From the NCBI RefSeq assembly GCF_000499385.1, contig NW_013655337.1, positions 2,853 through 29,831 of the forward strand: DNA of 26,979 nucleotides. Reading direction: 5' to 3'. Made by a program: the position numbers and the translations under genes. Shown piece by piece: positions 8,281 to 20,800 of the stretch. The DNA is from Eimeria necatrix. Lineage: Eukaryota; Apicomplexa; Conoidasida; Eucoccidiorida; Eimeriidae. Below the pieces are notes generated by a model, which saw only the letters and a list, made by a program, of their open reading frames with translations, did no database searches and was not told where the DNA came from. Numbering within the stretch: the first letter of the stretch is position 1; every line of letters starts with the position of its first letter.

Positions 8281-10226
8281 AGCGCGTGTATGGGTGGTGC
8301 TGCTGCCGCTTCTGCTGCTGCTGCTGCTGCAGCACGTCGAATGCTGCAGATGGTGCTGGCGAAGGCCTCGAACATCTCCGAAAGACGGGCCGAAAGAGAA
8401 AAGGGTACAGGGGGGGCCCCCGGGGGCCCCGGGGGCCCCGGGGGCCCCGGGGGCCCCGGGGGCCCCCGTTTGGGGCCCCTGAATGATGCCATGCTGCATG
8501 TTTGGATTAGCCAAGTGGCTCCTTTGAATTTGTATTTGTCTCTAGGGTTTGGGCCTTCTTCTTTTTTGCCATTTTATTATTCTGAACAAAGTGTTTCTGC
8601 GGGTTTGGAAATGCATTTGCCGCTTCCTTACAAGACCATTGAGGACTCCTACAGGGAAAGCCTGGCGGTTCGCGGTGAGGGTTTAGGGTTTAGGGTTTAG
8701 GGTTTAGGGTTTGGGTTTGGAGTTTAGGGTTTGGGGTTTGGGGTTTGGGGTTTGGGGTTTGGGGTGGGGAGGGGCTGCAGGCACGGGGTTCGCGGCTGCG
8801 CTGTGGGCTAGCGACGGCTGGGCTAGGGTTTAGGGTTTAGGGTTTAGGGTTTAGGGTTTAGGGTTTAGGGTTTAGGGTTTGGCGGGTGACGCAGAGGCAA
8901 AACTGCAGCAGCTGCAAGAGGCCATTGCTGCGGCGATTTCCGCCGGAGCTGTTTCTGGTGGGGACTTTAATTCTCTCTTTTATTTCTTTTTATTTTATTT
9001 ATTTTATTTATTTTATTTATTTATTTTATTTTATTATTTTGTCTCTTCTTTTATTCGTTTATTTTATTTATTTGTGTCTATTTAGTTAGTTCATTTATTT
9101 ATTTGTTTTTTTCCCGCTTTTTTTACTTTATTTATTTTATTTTTTTTCATTTTATTTTCATTTTATGTATTTTATGTATTTTTTTAATTTTTTAAAATTT
9201 TTAGTAATATTTTTAAGCTCGTCTCTTTTTATTTAATTATCTTTTTTTTTAATTATCTCCTTTTATTTAATTGTCTCTTTTTCCTATTTTACTTTTCATT
9301 TTCTTCATTTTGTCTTTTTTTTAATTTTAAAAATTATTTATTTATCCCCTTTTATTTAATTGCCTCCCTTTATTTAATTGTCTCCTTTAATTTAATTGTC
9401 CGCGTTTCCATTATTTTTGATTTTCTTAATTTTGTCTCTTTTCATTTTTAATTCTCTTTTTTTAATTTCTTTTAATTTAATTGTCTCCTTCTTTAATTCT
9501 CTTTTATTTATTTTTCTTTTTTATTTCTTTTTCTCTTTTTTTCTCCGCCGTTGTTTGCAGAAGTGTCTCCTTTTGTGCCGACGAGTTTTTTGTCTTTGGA
9601 GGAAACAAAAAAAGAAACAAAAAAAGAAATTAATTTTTTCTTCAAATCAATTGGAGACACTTCTGCTGCTCCGGCCTTTTGGAGGTCTCCTTCTCCTCAG
9701 CTTTCCTTCGTCGGTAAATTCTTTTTTCTTTTCTTTTTTCTCTTTTTTCTTTTTCTTCTTTTTGTCTTTTTTGTCCCCTTTTGTCTCCTTTTTGATTCAT
9801 TTTGCTCCTCTTTTTTTGTCTCTTTTTTGTCTCCTTTTTGTCTCTTTTCTGTGTCTCTTTTTGCCGCTCTTTTGCTCTTTTTTGTCTCTTTTTGTTTCTT
9901 TTTTGTCTCTTTTTGTCTTTTTGTTTTTTCCTTGTCTCCTTTTTTGTCTCTCTTCTTTTTGTCCGTTTATATCTTTTCTCGGTATTCCAACAGCTGCCTC
10001 TCTGTCTCCATCCCACTCATTTCGTTTTTCCCTTTTTTGAGGGTTTAGGGTTTAGGGTTTACGATGTTAGGGTTTAGGGTTTAGGGTTTAGGGTTTAGGG
10101 TTTTGTTTGCAGCGGTAGAGCCTTCAGGCGAAGTCACAGGCCTCATTTGGGTTAGTGAAAAACCCAAAAATGGAAAAGTGGAAAATATCGAAATGCGATT
10201 TAAAGAGTTGGGCGACGGCGTGAACT
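7369..10226 (+). CDS. NAA50/NAA60-type N-terminal acetyltransferase (GNAT fold), five exons
   Basis: A GNAT protein that would transfer acetyl from acetyl-CoA to protein N-termini. Exon 1 (7369 or as far back as 7064, to 7687) encodes YVIEDCSPSDLEDIRQLL, FFEMCVVAKEA, a run of about 19 Ser, then VVGVVAAAEMK and VDARFRRMGL. Exon 2 (8333-8674) continues at phase 1, completing the acetyl-CoA loop as RRMGLARRML, then LHVWISQVAPLNLYLSLGF and FLPFYYS, the family's HVxxxNxxAxxxYxxxxF...YYY pattern. Exons 3 (8895-8957), 4 (9561-9713) and 5 (10113-10226) join at phase 1 each time and read AKLQQLQEAIAAAI, SLEETKKETKKEI, GLIWVSEKPKNGKVENIEMR. Intron 1 holds TGCATGCA, T-rich and CTG tracts; introns 2 and 4 hold TTTAGGG arrays. 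The start is not resolved, and the role of exons 3-5 is unknown. The family call is strong; the exact subfamily is less so. Confidence 0.8.
7528..7587 (+). repeat. CAG run encoding poly-Ser inside the GNAT domain
   Basis: About 19 AGC codons between strands beta2 and beta3 of the acetyltransferase fold. Confidence 0.85.
7688..8332 (+). other. acetyltransferase intron 1
   Basis: GT at 7688 and CTGCTGCAG ending at 8332; phase 1 on both sides restores the RxxGLA acetyl-CoA motif. Contents in order: CTGTACAGACACCCC near the donor, a TGCATGCA array (about 7727-7800), a T-rich tract, GTGTCTGTACAC at 8015, and CTG runs at 8072-8160 and 8223-8281. Confidence 0.8.
8675..8894 (+). other. acetyltransferase intron 2, built of TTTAGGG repeat
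   Basis: GCG|GTGAGG donor at 8675, then sense-strand TTTAGGG and TTTGGGG units (8679-8765, 8821-8880), acceptor GACGCAG ending at 8894. Phase 1 is kept. Confidence 0.75.
8958..9560 (+). other. T-rich acetyltransferase intron 3
   Basis: 603 bp, overwhelmingly T with TTTATTT and TTTAATTGTCTCC words, ending GTTTGCAG at 9560. No gene lies inside. The donor TCTG|GTGGGG is only fair. Confidence 0.7.
9714..10112 (+). other. T-rich acetyltransferase intron 4
   Basis: Donor GTCG|GTAAAT at 9714; a TTTTTGTCTCC-rich tract, then a TTTAGGG array (about 10040-10105) just before the acceptor TTTGCAG at 10112. An alternative acceptor CCAACAG at 9993 would lead to a stop at 10040; the later one keeps a coding frame. 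Confidence 0.7.
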
Positions 10227-10677
10227 GTACGTACACCTCGCGACACCAAAATAAAAACAAAAAAGCAAACAAATAAATAAATAAATAAACAAATAATAAA
10301 TAATAAATAATAAATAATAAAGTAATTAAATTTATTTATTATAAATGTAATTGTCCAATTACATTTGTTTAAAATATCGAAATGCGATTTAAAGAGCTGG
10401 ATGACGGCGTGAACTGTACGTACACCTCAGCGCTTTTATTTAGGTGTCGCGACCCCCAAATAAAAACAAAAAAGCAAACAAATAAATAAATAAATAAATA
10501 ATAAATAATAAAGTAATTTAATTCATCAATTCTAAATGTAATTGTCCAATTATGTTTGTTTAAAGTATCGAAATGCGATTTAGAGAGCTGGGCGACGGCG
10601 TGAACTGTACGTACACCTCAGCGCACACCCCCAGGTGTCGCGACACCAAAATAAAAACAAAAAAACAAAAAAGCAAA

Positions 10678-10713
<36 letters not shown>

Positions 10714-10790
10714 AAATAATAAAGTAATGTAATTTATTTATTATAAATGTAATTGTCCAATTATGTTTGTTTAAAATGAAAAAGAAATGC
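10182..10790 (+). repeat. three tandem units of about 190 bp copying an exon end and intron start
   Basis: TATCGAAATGCGATTTA starts at 10186, 10375 and 10566 (spacing 189 and 191), and a decayed fourth unit begins near 10776. Each unit carries the coding end of exon 5 (IEMRFKELGDGVN), then CTGTACGTACACCTC, then AAATAAATAAA-rich sequence and AATTGTCCAATTA. Confidence 0.9.
10225..10236. other. CTGTACGTACAC motif at an exon end
   Basis: Lies at the end of acetyltransferase exon 5 (GTGAACT|GTACGT if spliced here, phase 1). It is repeated at 10414 and 10605 within the tandem units. Confidence 0.55.
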
Positions 10791-10945
10791 GTTGGGGCAG
10801 ATCTTGACTTGTGCAAGTCCGAGTGTATATACACCCGGATATTTTTCCAGATTTGAAATTTTACGAAAATAAAAATTAAAATTTCATTTAAGGATAAATA
10901 AAGGAATGAAATTATCTGTTATTTCTAATTCATTTTTTATAATCC

Positions 10946-10977
<32 letters not shown>

Positions 10978-11202
10978 TTATTTATTATTTATTTATTAGG
11001 CGCTGTCTGCAGCATCCCCGTTGCATGCATGCATGCATGCAGGGGCCTCTCTTTATTTTCTGGCTTTGTTTGTCTGAAGGCGAAATAGAAATCCATTTGA
11101 AGAAAAAAAGTCAAAAAAAGAATTTAAATCAAATACCTTGAAAGCAATTGCACAACAAATATTAGAAACAATAGTAATTAAATTCAACTTATAGTAATAA
11201 TA

Positions 11203-11232
11203 ATAGAATAATAATAATAAATAATAAGAATA

Positions 11233-11281
<49 letters not shown>

Positions 11282-11282
11282 T
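11203..11282. repeat. (TAA)n microsatellite
   Basis: A nearly pure AAT/TAA run of about 75 bp, in AT-rich DNA that is intronic if the flanking plus-strand exons belong together. Confidence 0.9.
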
Positions 11283-11332
11283 AGAAAACTTGCGAATAAA
11301 TAAAACTGTTGAATGCGGATTTCGCGTTGCAG

Positions 11333-13240
<1,908 letters not shown>

Positions 13241-13315
13241 AACTTCATTTTAATTAGTTTTAATCCAATTTAATCCAATTTAATCCATTTAATCCATTTA
13301 ATCAATTTAATCAAT

Positions 13316-14389
13316 TTAATCCAATTCTTTCCATTCAAGTTCTCGTTTCCCAGCCTCTTCGAGGGCTTTGCAAACTCTGCAAACAGGCCCCAGTCGCCCT
13401 GCAGTTCTGCTTGCATAGATGCTTTTAACCATGCATGCATGCATGCATGCATGCATGCATGCGTGCATGCATGCATGCATGCGTGCGTGGGTGCATGCAT
13501 GCGCGTTTTATGTTTTCGGGGCTTTGGATGCATGCAGTGCGGTGCACAGGCGGCGCCGCATGCGGCAAGCCCGTGCATGCAAGCATGGTTACAGATTTGT
13601 GCATGCGCATGCATGCATGCATGCATGCGTGTTCTGCATGCATGCATTTGCGCATGCACGAATATCCTGCTTGCATGCGTGCATGCATGCATGCATATGA
13701 GTGCATCGTGGGTGCATGCATGCGCGTTTTATGTTTTCGGGGCTTTGGATGCATGCAGTGCGGTGCACAGGCGGCGCCGCATGCGGCAAGCCCGTGCATG
13801 CAAGCATGGTTACAGATTTGTGCATGCGCATGCATGCATGCATGCATGCGTGTTCTGCATGCATGCATTTGCGCATGCACGAATATCCTGCTTGCATGCG
13901 TGCATGCATGCATGCATATGAGTGCATGCATATGTTTAAAACTCGCGAACGCACGCATGCAAGCATGCATGCACAAGTATAGATTTGCTCATAAGTGCAT
14001 GCAAGTGCATGATTATGAGCGCATGCATGCAAGCACGCATACATGCATGCATGCATGCACGCATGTATGCATGCATGCATGCACGCATGCATGCATGCAT
14101 GCATGCACGCATGCATGCATGCACAAACCCCAAGTCAGCAGTTCCACCTTTTGTCTGTATCTTTTCTCCCGGTGCAAAGCACCAAAACTCGAACGGAGAA
14201 AAAACCCTCAAAAATAAAGCCCCAAGCCTCGGCCTGCATGCACTTGCATGCAAGTGCATGCGCATGCATGCAAGTGCATGCGCATGCATGCAAGTGCATG
14301 CGTTTATACAGAAGCTTCAATTGCTCCTTTTGATGCCTAACTCCTACTTTTGTGAAGTTTCGTTTATCGATTTGTCTTCAAACAAAAAC
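13316..14389 (-). CDS. unrecognised gene, last three exons
   Basis: Three minus-strand exons agree in phase. Exon 14389-14348 (after AAATGCAG) reads FLFEDKSINETSQ and ends phase 2 at AAAA|GTAGGA. Exon 14233-14148 (after CATGCAG) completes a Lys and reads PRLGALFLRVFSPFEFW, CFAPGEKIQTK, ending phase 1 at AAAG|GTGGAA. Exon 13398-13316 (after ACTGCAG) completes a Gly and reads RLGPVCRVCKALEEAGK, RELEWKELD, then stop. The joined sequence has no low-complexity runs, which is rare here. Both introns contain TGCATGCA sequence; the larger one (13399-14147) includes the 221-bp duplication. The CxxC pair is the only visible motif. It converges with the plus-strand gene: the stops are about 75 bp apart. 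The 5' part is unknown. Confidence 0.5.
13425..14125. repeat. TGCATGCA-rich region with a 221-bp tandem duplication
   Basis: Arrays of TGCATGCA and TGCATGCG. The block starting GTGGGTGCATGCATGCGCG occurs at 13487 and 13708 and appears identical over about 220 bp, ending GCATATGAGTGCAT at 13706 and 13927. Confidence 0.9.
14235..14302. repeat. spaced TGCATGCAAG repeat
   Basis: TGCATGCAAGTGCATGCGCA-type units. A similar array lies at 26590-26680. Confidence 0.85.
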
Positions 14390-14399
14390 CTGCATTTAT

Positions 14400-14700
14400 A
14401 TTTCACTATTTATCTATTTATTTATTTATTTATTTATTTTTTCATCTACTTCTTTATCTTTTTTCCCGTTTATTTTTTTTGGGAAGTTAGGATATATCTT
14501 ACATATATGCCTATCCATTTATATTGTATATATATATATATATATATATGTGTGCATGCAATATAGTACATATATGATATATATATATATGTGCATATAT
14601 ATATACATGTATATACTTATTTATTTATTTATTTTCATTACAAATGTACAATTAATTTAGATTGTAAAATATATATACAATTTATATTTTTGGATGCCCC
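14400..14700. other. AT-rich stretch with (TA)n
   Basis: TTTATTTATTTA, then (TA)n runs around 14526-14605. No coding frame is accepted. Confidence 0.8.
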
Positions 14701-14739
14701 CATAAGACGCGCTGGGCGGTTGGCTGCAACCAAAGCCCC

Positions 14740-14772
14740 CCAAACCCTAAACCCTAAACCCTAAACCCTTGT
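14740..14772. repeat. short CCCTAAA array
   Basis: About four telomere-like units, CCCTAAA on the plus strand, followed closely by TGCATGCA at 14785-14804. Confidence 0.85.
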
Positions 14773-14810
14773 TGAGGGTTTAAATGCATGCATGCATGCA
14801 TGCAAAGCGC

Positions 14811-15105
14811 CACAAAAAAGAGAAAAAAAAGTAAAAGTGGACAAAAAGAAAATAAAAAGAGAAAAAAGGAACAAAAAAAGACAAAAAAAGAGACGAAAAG
14901 GGAAAATAAAAGAGAAAGAAAGAAATCGAAAAAGAGACAAAGGAGACAAAGAGAAGATCATAAAGAGACAAAAATCGATTAAAAAAGAGACAAAAAAAGA
15001 TAAAAAGGAGACAAAAAAATATCAAAAAAGAGACAAAAAGATAGGACATAAAAAGCCAATAAAAGAGACAAAAGAAGATAAAAAGAGAAAACGGAATATC
15101 GACAA
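14811..15105. other. purine-rich tract, AAAAAGAGACAAAAAG repeat
   Basis: Nearly pure A/G on plus. By analogy with the assigned introns of this window, it suggests an intron of a minus-strand gene. Confidence 0.5.
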
Positions 15106-15312
15106 AATTCAATCTTGTGCATTTCCAAATCTATAAATATAAATATAACTATGGATAGAAGTGAAAGATAAATATAAATATAATTGTAAATAAAATATTA
15201 ATATAAATAAAAAATATAAATGCAAATGAAAATAAAAAAGTGTATATCATGTAAAGCAAATGTTTATAAATACATTTGCTGTATTTGCAATATCCTGAAA
15301 ACATAATTCACA

Positions 15313-15427
15313 AAAAGTTGAATAAAATAAAAATTAATATTTTATAATTATTTATAAAAGCAAAGTTGAGTTTGTTTGCAAGTCCTTTAATAAATGCCTC
15401 AAAAACGTCTCGAGATCTTTTGTCTCC
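15313..15427 (-). CDS. possible exon of a minus-strand gene
   Basis: A pyrimidine-rich stretch ends TTTGTCCGGAG near 15427. Two frames look protein-like: DVFEAFIKGLANKLNFAF, which stays open to a TT|GTGAAT donor at phase 2, and KDLETFLRHLLKDLQTNST, which stops at 15352. The first could join the exon at 14389. The choice cannot be made from sequence alone. Confidence 0.3.
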
Positions 15428-15658
15428 GGACAAAGGAGACAGAAGGAGACGAAGGAAAAAGAAAAAAAAAGAAAAAGAGAAATAAAAGGAAATAAAAGGA
15501 AATAAAAGGAAATAAATGGAAATAAAAAGAAATAAAGATATAAAAGAGACAACAAGAGACAATTATATTTCCAAAAAGTGCGGATTTGCGCGAATTCGCG
15601 CCAAAGAAATAAACCCGCCTGTCCATACACTCGAAGATGCATGCGCATACACCCCGGG

Positions 15659-15670
15659 GTGTACGTACAC
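15659..15670. other. GTGTACGTACAC palindrome behind CAG (minus)
   Basis: Minus strand reads GCGGCAG|GTGTACGTACACC, a good 5' splice-site fit, downstream of the stop of the PP2A subunit gene. It could mark a 3' UTR intron or the next gene. Confidence 0.5.
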
Positions 15671-15801
15671 CTGCCGCAAGAGCCCCGACGAAAGTGGAGT
15701 TCTAGTGAGTCATTTTTTCCGCCAAAAGGCGCAAATTAAAAGCAATTTGTGCAAATTTAATTCTTTTTTTCTTTTTAAAGTTCTCCAATTTGCAAAAGGT
15801 C

Positions 15802-17824
15802 TTATTCCGAAAGATTTCCCTCCGGCGAAGTCCCGCCTGTGGCGCCCTCGGCCTGCATGCAGCAGCAGGAGCCAAAAAGAAGCCCCACGGCTCGAAAAAA
15901 GGGGATTAGGGGTTTTATTTGCATTAAATATAAAATAGAAATAGAAATAATGGCAAATAAACTCAAAAAAGAAAAAAATCCACTCCCAAAAGCCCCGAAA
16001 CGCATGCAAACACCCCACACTTCAGCTGTCTGTACACCTCACCGCCGCCTCCTCGTAGCGCTGCGCCGTAAAGGCCGCGTACTCGCTGTGTGCGTACACC
16101 TCAAAAGGGCTGCAGCAAAAAAAAGAAATTAAAAATAAATTAAAAAATAAATTAAATCATTTAAAAGAAATAAATAAATTTGGAAATAAATAATCCAATG
16201 GAGACAAATAAGTGACCCAAAGAAGATTAAAAAGGGGCCAAAAGATTTTAAAGAAGAGACAAAAAGAAATAAATAAATGGCCTAAATGAAACAAATGAGT
16301 TTAAAAATAAAAAATTTAAGAGATAAACAAAAGGCCCAAAAGGGAATTAAAAAGGGCCCAAAAGAGATTCAAAAAGAGACAAAAAGAGAAAAATAAAATG
16401 ACAAATAAGAAACCCAAATGAGCCAAATAAAGAGCCAAAAATAGCAAAATAATAAAGAGCTTAAAAGGGACAAATAAAGGACAAATAAAAGGGATAAATG
16501 GAGGCAAAAAAAGTGCCAAAAGAGCCAAATAAAGGGCTAAAAGGGGGCAAATAAAAGGCCAAAAGTGGCGAAATAAAGAACTTAAAAGGGACAAATAAAG
16601 GAACAAAAGAAGGCCAGCAAAAGGGACAAATGAGAGCAAATTAAAGAGTCAAAAAAGGCAAACAAAAGGGCCAAAAAAAGCCGAATAAAGAAACTAAAAA
16701 AGCAAAATAGAGTGCCGAATAAAGGCAAATAAAAGGAACAAAAGAAACAAATAAAGTGCCAAATAAAGGCCAATAAAAGGACCAAATGAAAAGAAATAAA
16801 AGGACCAAAAAAGAGTCAAATAAAGTGCCGAGTAAAGGCAAATAAAAAGGATAAAGGAGTCAAAGAAAGTGCCAAATTGGGGGAAATGAGAAAAAAAGAG
16901 TTAAATAAAAAGCTAAAAGTAGACAAATAAATGAACCAAAAAGAGGCAAATAAAAGGGCTAAAAGGGCCAAACAAACTGCCAAAGAAAGGCCAAAAAAGA
17001 AAAATAAAAAAGTCAAACAAAGCGCCAAAAGGGGGCAAATAAAAGCACTAGAGGAGTCAAATAAAAGGCCAAAAAGGGCCAAATAAAGTGCCAAAAGGAG
17101 GCAAATAAAAGGACAAATAAAAGCAGTAAAAGAGCCAAGGAAATGCAAATGCAGTGGATTAAAAAGTCAAATAAAGTGTCAAATGGAGGCAAGTAAAAGG
17201 GCCGAAAAAAGGCAAATAAAAGAGCTAAAAAGAGTCGAATAAAGCGCCAAATGGAGGCAGATAAGGGGCAACTAAAAGCCCTAAAAGCGGCAAACAAAGT
17301 GCCAAAAAGAGACGAATAAAAGGCCAAAAAGAGGCGAACAAAAAGACCAGAAGAGTCCTCCACTAACGGGTCCAAAAAAGGAAAAAAAAAGAAAAAAAAA
17401 AGAAAAAAAAAAGAAAAATCGGACGTGAATCCGGCGAAAAGGGCCCTCTCGAGGGCCGGGGGCTCCGCGAGAGTGTGCAGGGCCTCGCCGTCTTCAAAGG
17501 CCTTCAACACGTGGGCCTTGAGGAGACAGTTCAGCAGCACTGCAGCAGCAGCAGGAGACTGCAGCAAATCCGAAACTCCAATTCCTGCTGCTGCTGCTGC
17601 TGTCGGCAGCCCCAGCGCGTCGCTGCTGCACACACACGCGCCGCGCGCCGCCGCACACGCAGCAGTGCAGCAGCAGCAGCAGCAGCAGCAATAGCAGCAG
17701 CAGCAGCAATAGCAGCAGCAATAGCAGCAGCAGCAATAGCAGCAGCAGCAACAGCGGCAGAAATAGCAGCAGCGTAAGCAGCAGCAGCACAAGCACAAGC
17801 AGCAGAAATATCAGCAGCACAAGT

Positions 17825-17867
<43 letters not shown>

Positions 17868-20800
17868 CGCGCTGCGGCGACAGCAGGAGCAGCAGCAGCA
17901 GCAAGAGCAGCAAAGCAGCAGCAGCATGCGCGGCTGCATGCACGCATGCATGCAAGTTGGGGTGTACGTACAGCTGGCAGATGAACTCCTTGTAACTTTG
18001 GGCCCTTCCGTCTCGGGCCCGAAGCCGCTCGGCTTGAGACTCGAAAGCAGCTTCAAGTTCGTGATCTCTGCAGCAAAAAAGCCCCAAAAGCTGCATGCAT
18101 GCATGCAGCTTTTTTGGGGCTTTTTTTGCATGCATGCATGCGTTTTGGGCTGCATGCGCGGCTTCCGCTGCATGCAGCTGCAGGCGGGCTGCGGTGTATG
18201 TACACCTCAGCAGCCCGTCGCCGTCCAAGTCAAAGACGTCAAACCAAAAGCGCAGAGCCTTCGGAAGCGTCACTTCGTGGTAGGCCAAAACAAACCCTGA
18301 AAAGCCCCAAACGCATGCATGCATGCATGCATGCATGCATGCATGCATGCGTGCGTGCATGCATGCATGCATGCATGCATGCGTGTGCGCATGCTTGCAT
18401 GCAGGCGGCCTCGCGAGCAGCAGAGCCTGCCCCGCGAGCACGCAAGTCCGCGTGCACGCAAGTCCGCATGCATGCACGCATGCATGCATGCATGCGTTGG
18501 GGCTGCATGCACGCATGCATGCATACATGCATGCATGCGTGCATGCATGCATGCGTGCATGCGTACAGATCCAGTCGTCGAAGTTGATGTGGTGGGGCTT
18601 TTGGCAAGTGAAAGAATGCGCAGCTTGGGAGAAAAGTCTGGCCTCCACTAAGGCACTAATGCTGTGGCCTTGATATCTAAAAAATAAAAAAAAAAGATTT
18701 TTGTCTTTTTGCAAAGTTATTTAACAAATAAAAGAATTAAATTAATTAAAAGGAATTAAAAGGATTGAAGGAGGAAAAAAAGGGAAAAAAGGAGAAAAAG
18801 AAACAAAAAAGATTTTAAAATTTTTTAAATATTAAAAATATAAAAAAATAAAAAAGATAAATGGGGGAAAGAAAGGCTAAAGAATAAAAAGAGAAAAAAG
18901 AAATAAACAAAAAGTCTAAAGGGATTAAAAGGAGAAATAAAAAAAACAAAAAAAGAAAATTAAAAAATTAAAAAAATAGAAGAAAGAAAAACAAAAAGGA
19001 GACAAAAGTGCAGCGAGACAAATTCCCGTAGGCTGGCGGGTCAAGGCAAGCTAGCACCTAGGGTTTAGGGTTTAGGGTTTGAATTAGCGTTTAGGGTTTA
19101 GGGTTTAGGGTTTGAACTCGCGTTTAGGGTTTAGGGTTTAGGGTTTAGAGTTTGAACTAGGGTTTTACGGAGATCCCTCCCAGTCCTACGCCGAAACCCT
19201 CGCTGCGGCGTAGGCCAGGCTCCGCTAGGGTTTAGGGTTTAGGGTTTAGGGTTTAGGGTTTACTTGCAGAGGTCGCTGCGATGCAAAAGAAAGTCATCAT
19301 CTTCATCTAATTCGTGGAAAGTACAGTACAAAACGTAAAAATGGTCATAGCTGCGCACCACGCAGACACCCCTAAACCCTAAACCCTAAACCCTAAACCC
19401 TAAACCCTAAACCCTAAACCCTAAACCCTACACCCTCGACTCCTAAACCCTGAATTGCCAGCCTTGAATTCTAAACGTCAAACGTCGGGGAGCAAGTTCG
19501 GCAGACATGAGTTAAGCACAGACCTGCAACCGTAAACCCTAAACCCTAAACCCTAAACCCTAAACCCTAAACCCTAAACCCTTGATCCTGACCTGAAAAA
19601 TTTGCGCACTGCGCTAAGCTCGGTCGAGGGGTTGAGGCTGCACCAGATGTGCACTAGAGAGCTCCTTCTTAGGTCCTGAACGCAAACCCTAAACCCTAAA
19701 CCCTAAACCCTAAACCCTAACCCGTAGCTTCATTTCTTGTTGCCTGAAGCCCCAGGTCGTGAGCTGCTTCACCTTTGTCCGTCAGCTTCAAGCGCCAAAA
19801 TCCAGCCCTAAACCCTAAACCCTAAACCCTAATTCTCACTCTCATAGCGCCAAAATCCAGCCCTAAACCCTAAACCCTAAACCCTAAACCCTAAACCCTA
19901 ATTCTCACACTCATAGAGAGGCATCCCTTCGAGTCTTCATCAACGTAGAACATAATCCGCGCAATGACTGAGTCAACTGCTCCGCAAAGCAGCACACCCT
20001 AAACCCTAAACCCTAAACTCTAAATCCTAAACCCTAAACCCTAAACCCCAGTCCCCAAACCCTAAACCCTAAAGCCTCACCCCTAAACCCTACACCCTAA
20101 AAAGCTAAAACCTGCGCTGCTGCGCCATAAGCCTTTGTGAAGGAAGCAGCTGCAAGCCCCAAACCCTAAACCCTAAACCCTAAACCCTAAACCCTAAACC
20201 CTCAGAAGTAGGTTTCACCATATTTCTCCAAGTACTCTTCGGACTGCGGGTCCAAAAGAAAGGCCATGTCCGGCGCACAGTGCGCCACTTCTGCGGCGCA
20301 AGCCCTAAACCCTAAACCCTAAACCCTAAACCCTAAACCCTAAACCCTAAACCCTAAACCCTAAACCCTAGAATCCAGGCAAACCAAACTGCTCACCGAG
20401 TACCCAAGGTCTCAGGTCTTCTGGATAAATATAGGGGCCCCTAGTAGCGAGGGCCCCCATGAAGTTTATAAGACTTCCCCTGTTTATTACAGGGGCCCCC
20501 AGGGGCCCCCCGGGGGCCCCGGGGCCCCCCTTGGGGCCCCCCTCGGGGGCCCCCTCGGGGCCCCCGGGGGCCCCCGGGGGCCCCAACTGGGCCTCCAAGA
20601 GGGGGCCCCCGTAAGTTGGCAAAGGGGGCTGAGGAAAAGTTTCTGAAAATGAAGGATCTTTGGATTTAAGAACAAAACGTCCTTGCCAATAACTGAAAAA
20701 AGAAATGCAAAAAAGAAAAAGATAAAAGAATACAAATAGAAGGCAAGGGCCCACAAACAGAGACCCGCAAGAAGGCAAAAGACACAAAAAAGAGGCAGCA

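Noticed and set aside
9994..10040. Alternative acetyltransferase terminal exon after CCAACAG, ending at 10040
   Set aside because: Possible by phase, but the acceptor at 10112 leads to a longer, more protein-like exon; kept only as an alternative 3' end.
13270..14290. Many Met-His-Ala-Cys open frames on both strands
   Set aside because: They are shadows of the TGCATGCA repeat, which has no stop codon in most frames.
16316..17148. Minus-strand hydrophobic frames that look like membrane proteins (LFLALFLAFYLA)
   Set aside because: They are the translation of a degenerate AAATAAAGGCC minisatellite within an intron flanked by phase-matched exons.
20102..20150. Minus-strand mini-exon AASFTKAYGAAAQ between good splice signals
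   Set aside because: Joining 20219 directly to 19976 gives LEKYVDSVIARIMFY, which matches the PP2A B'' family without a gap; the mini-exon would break it.
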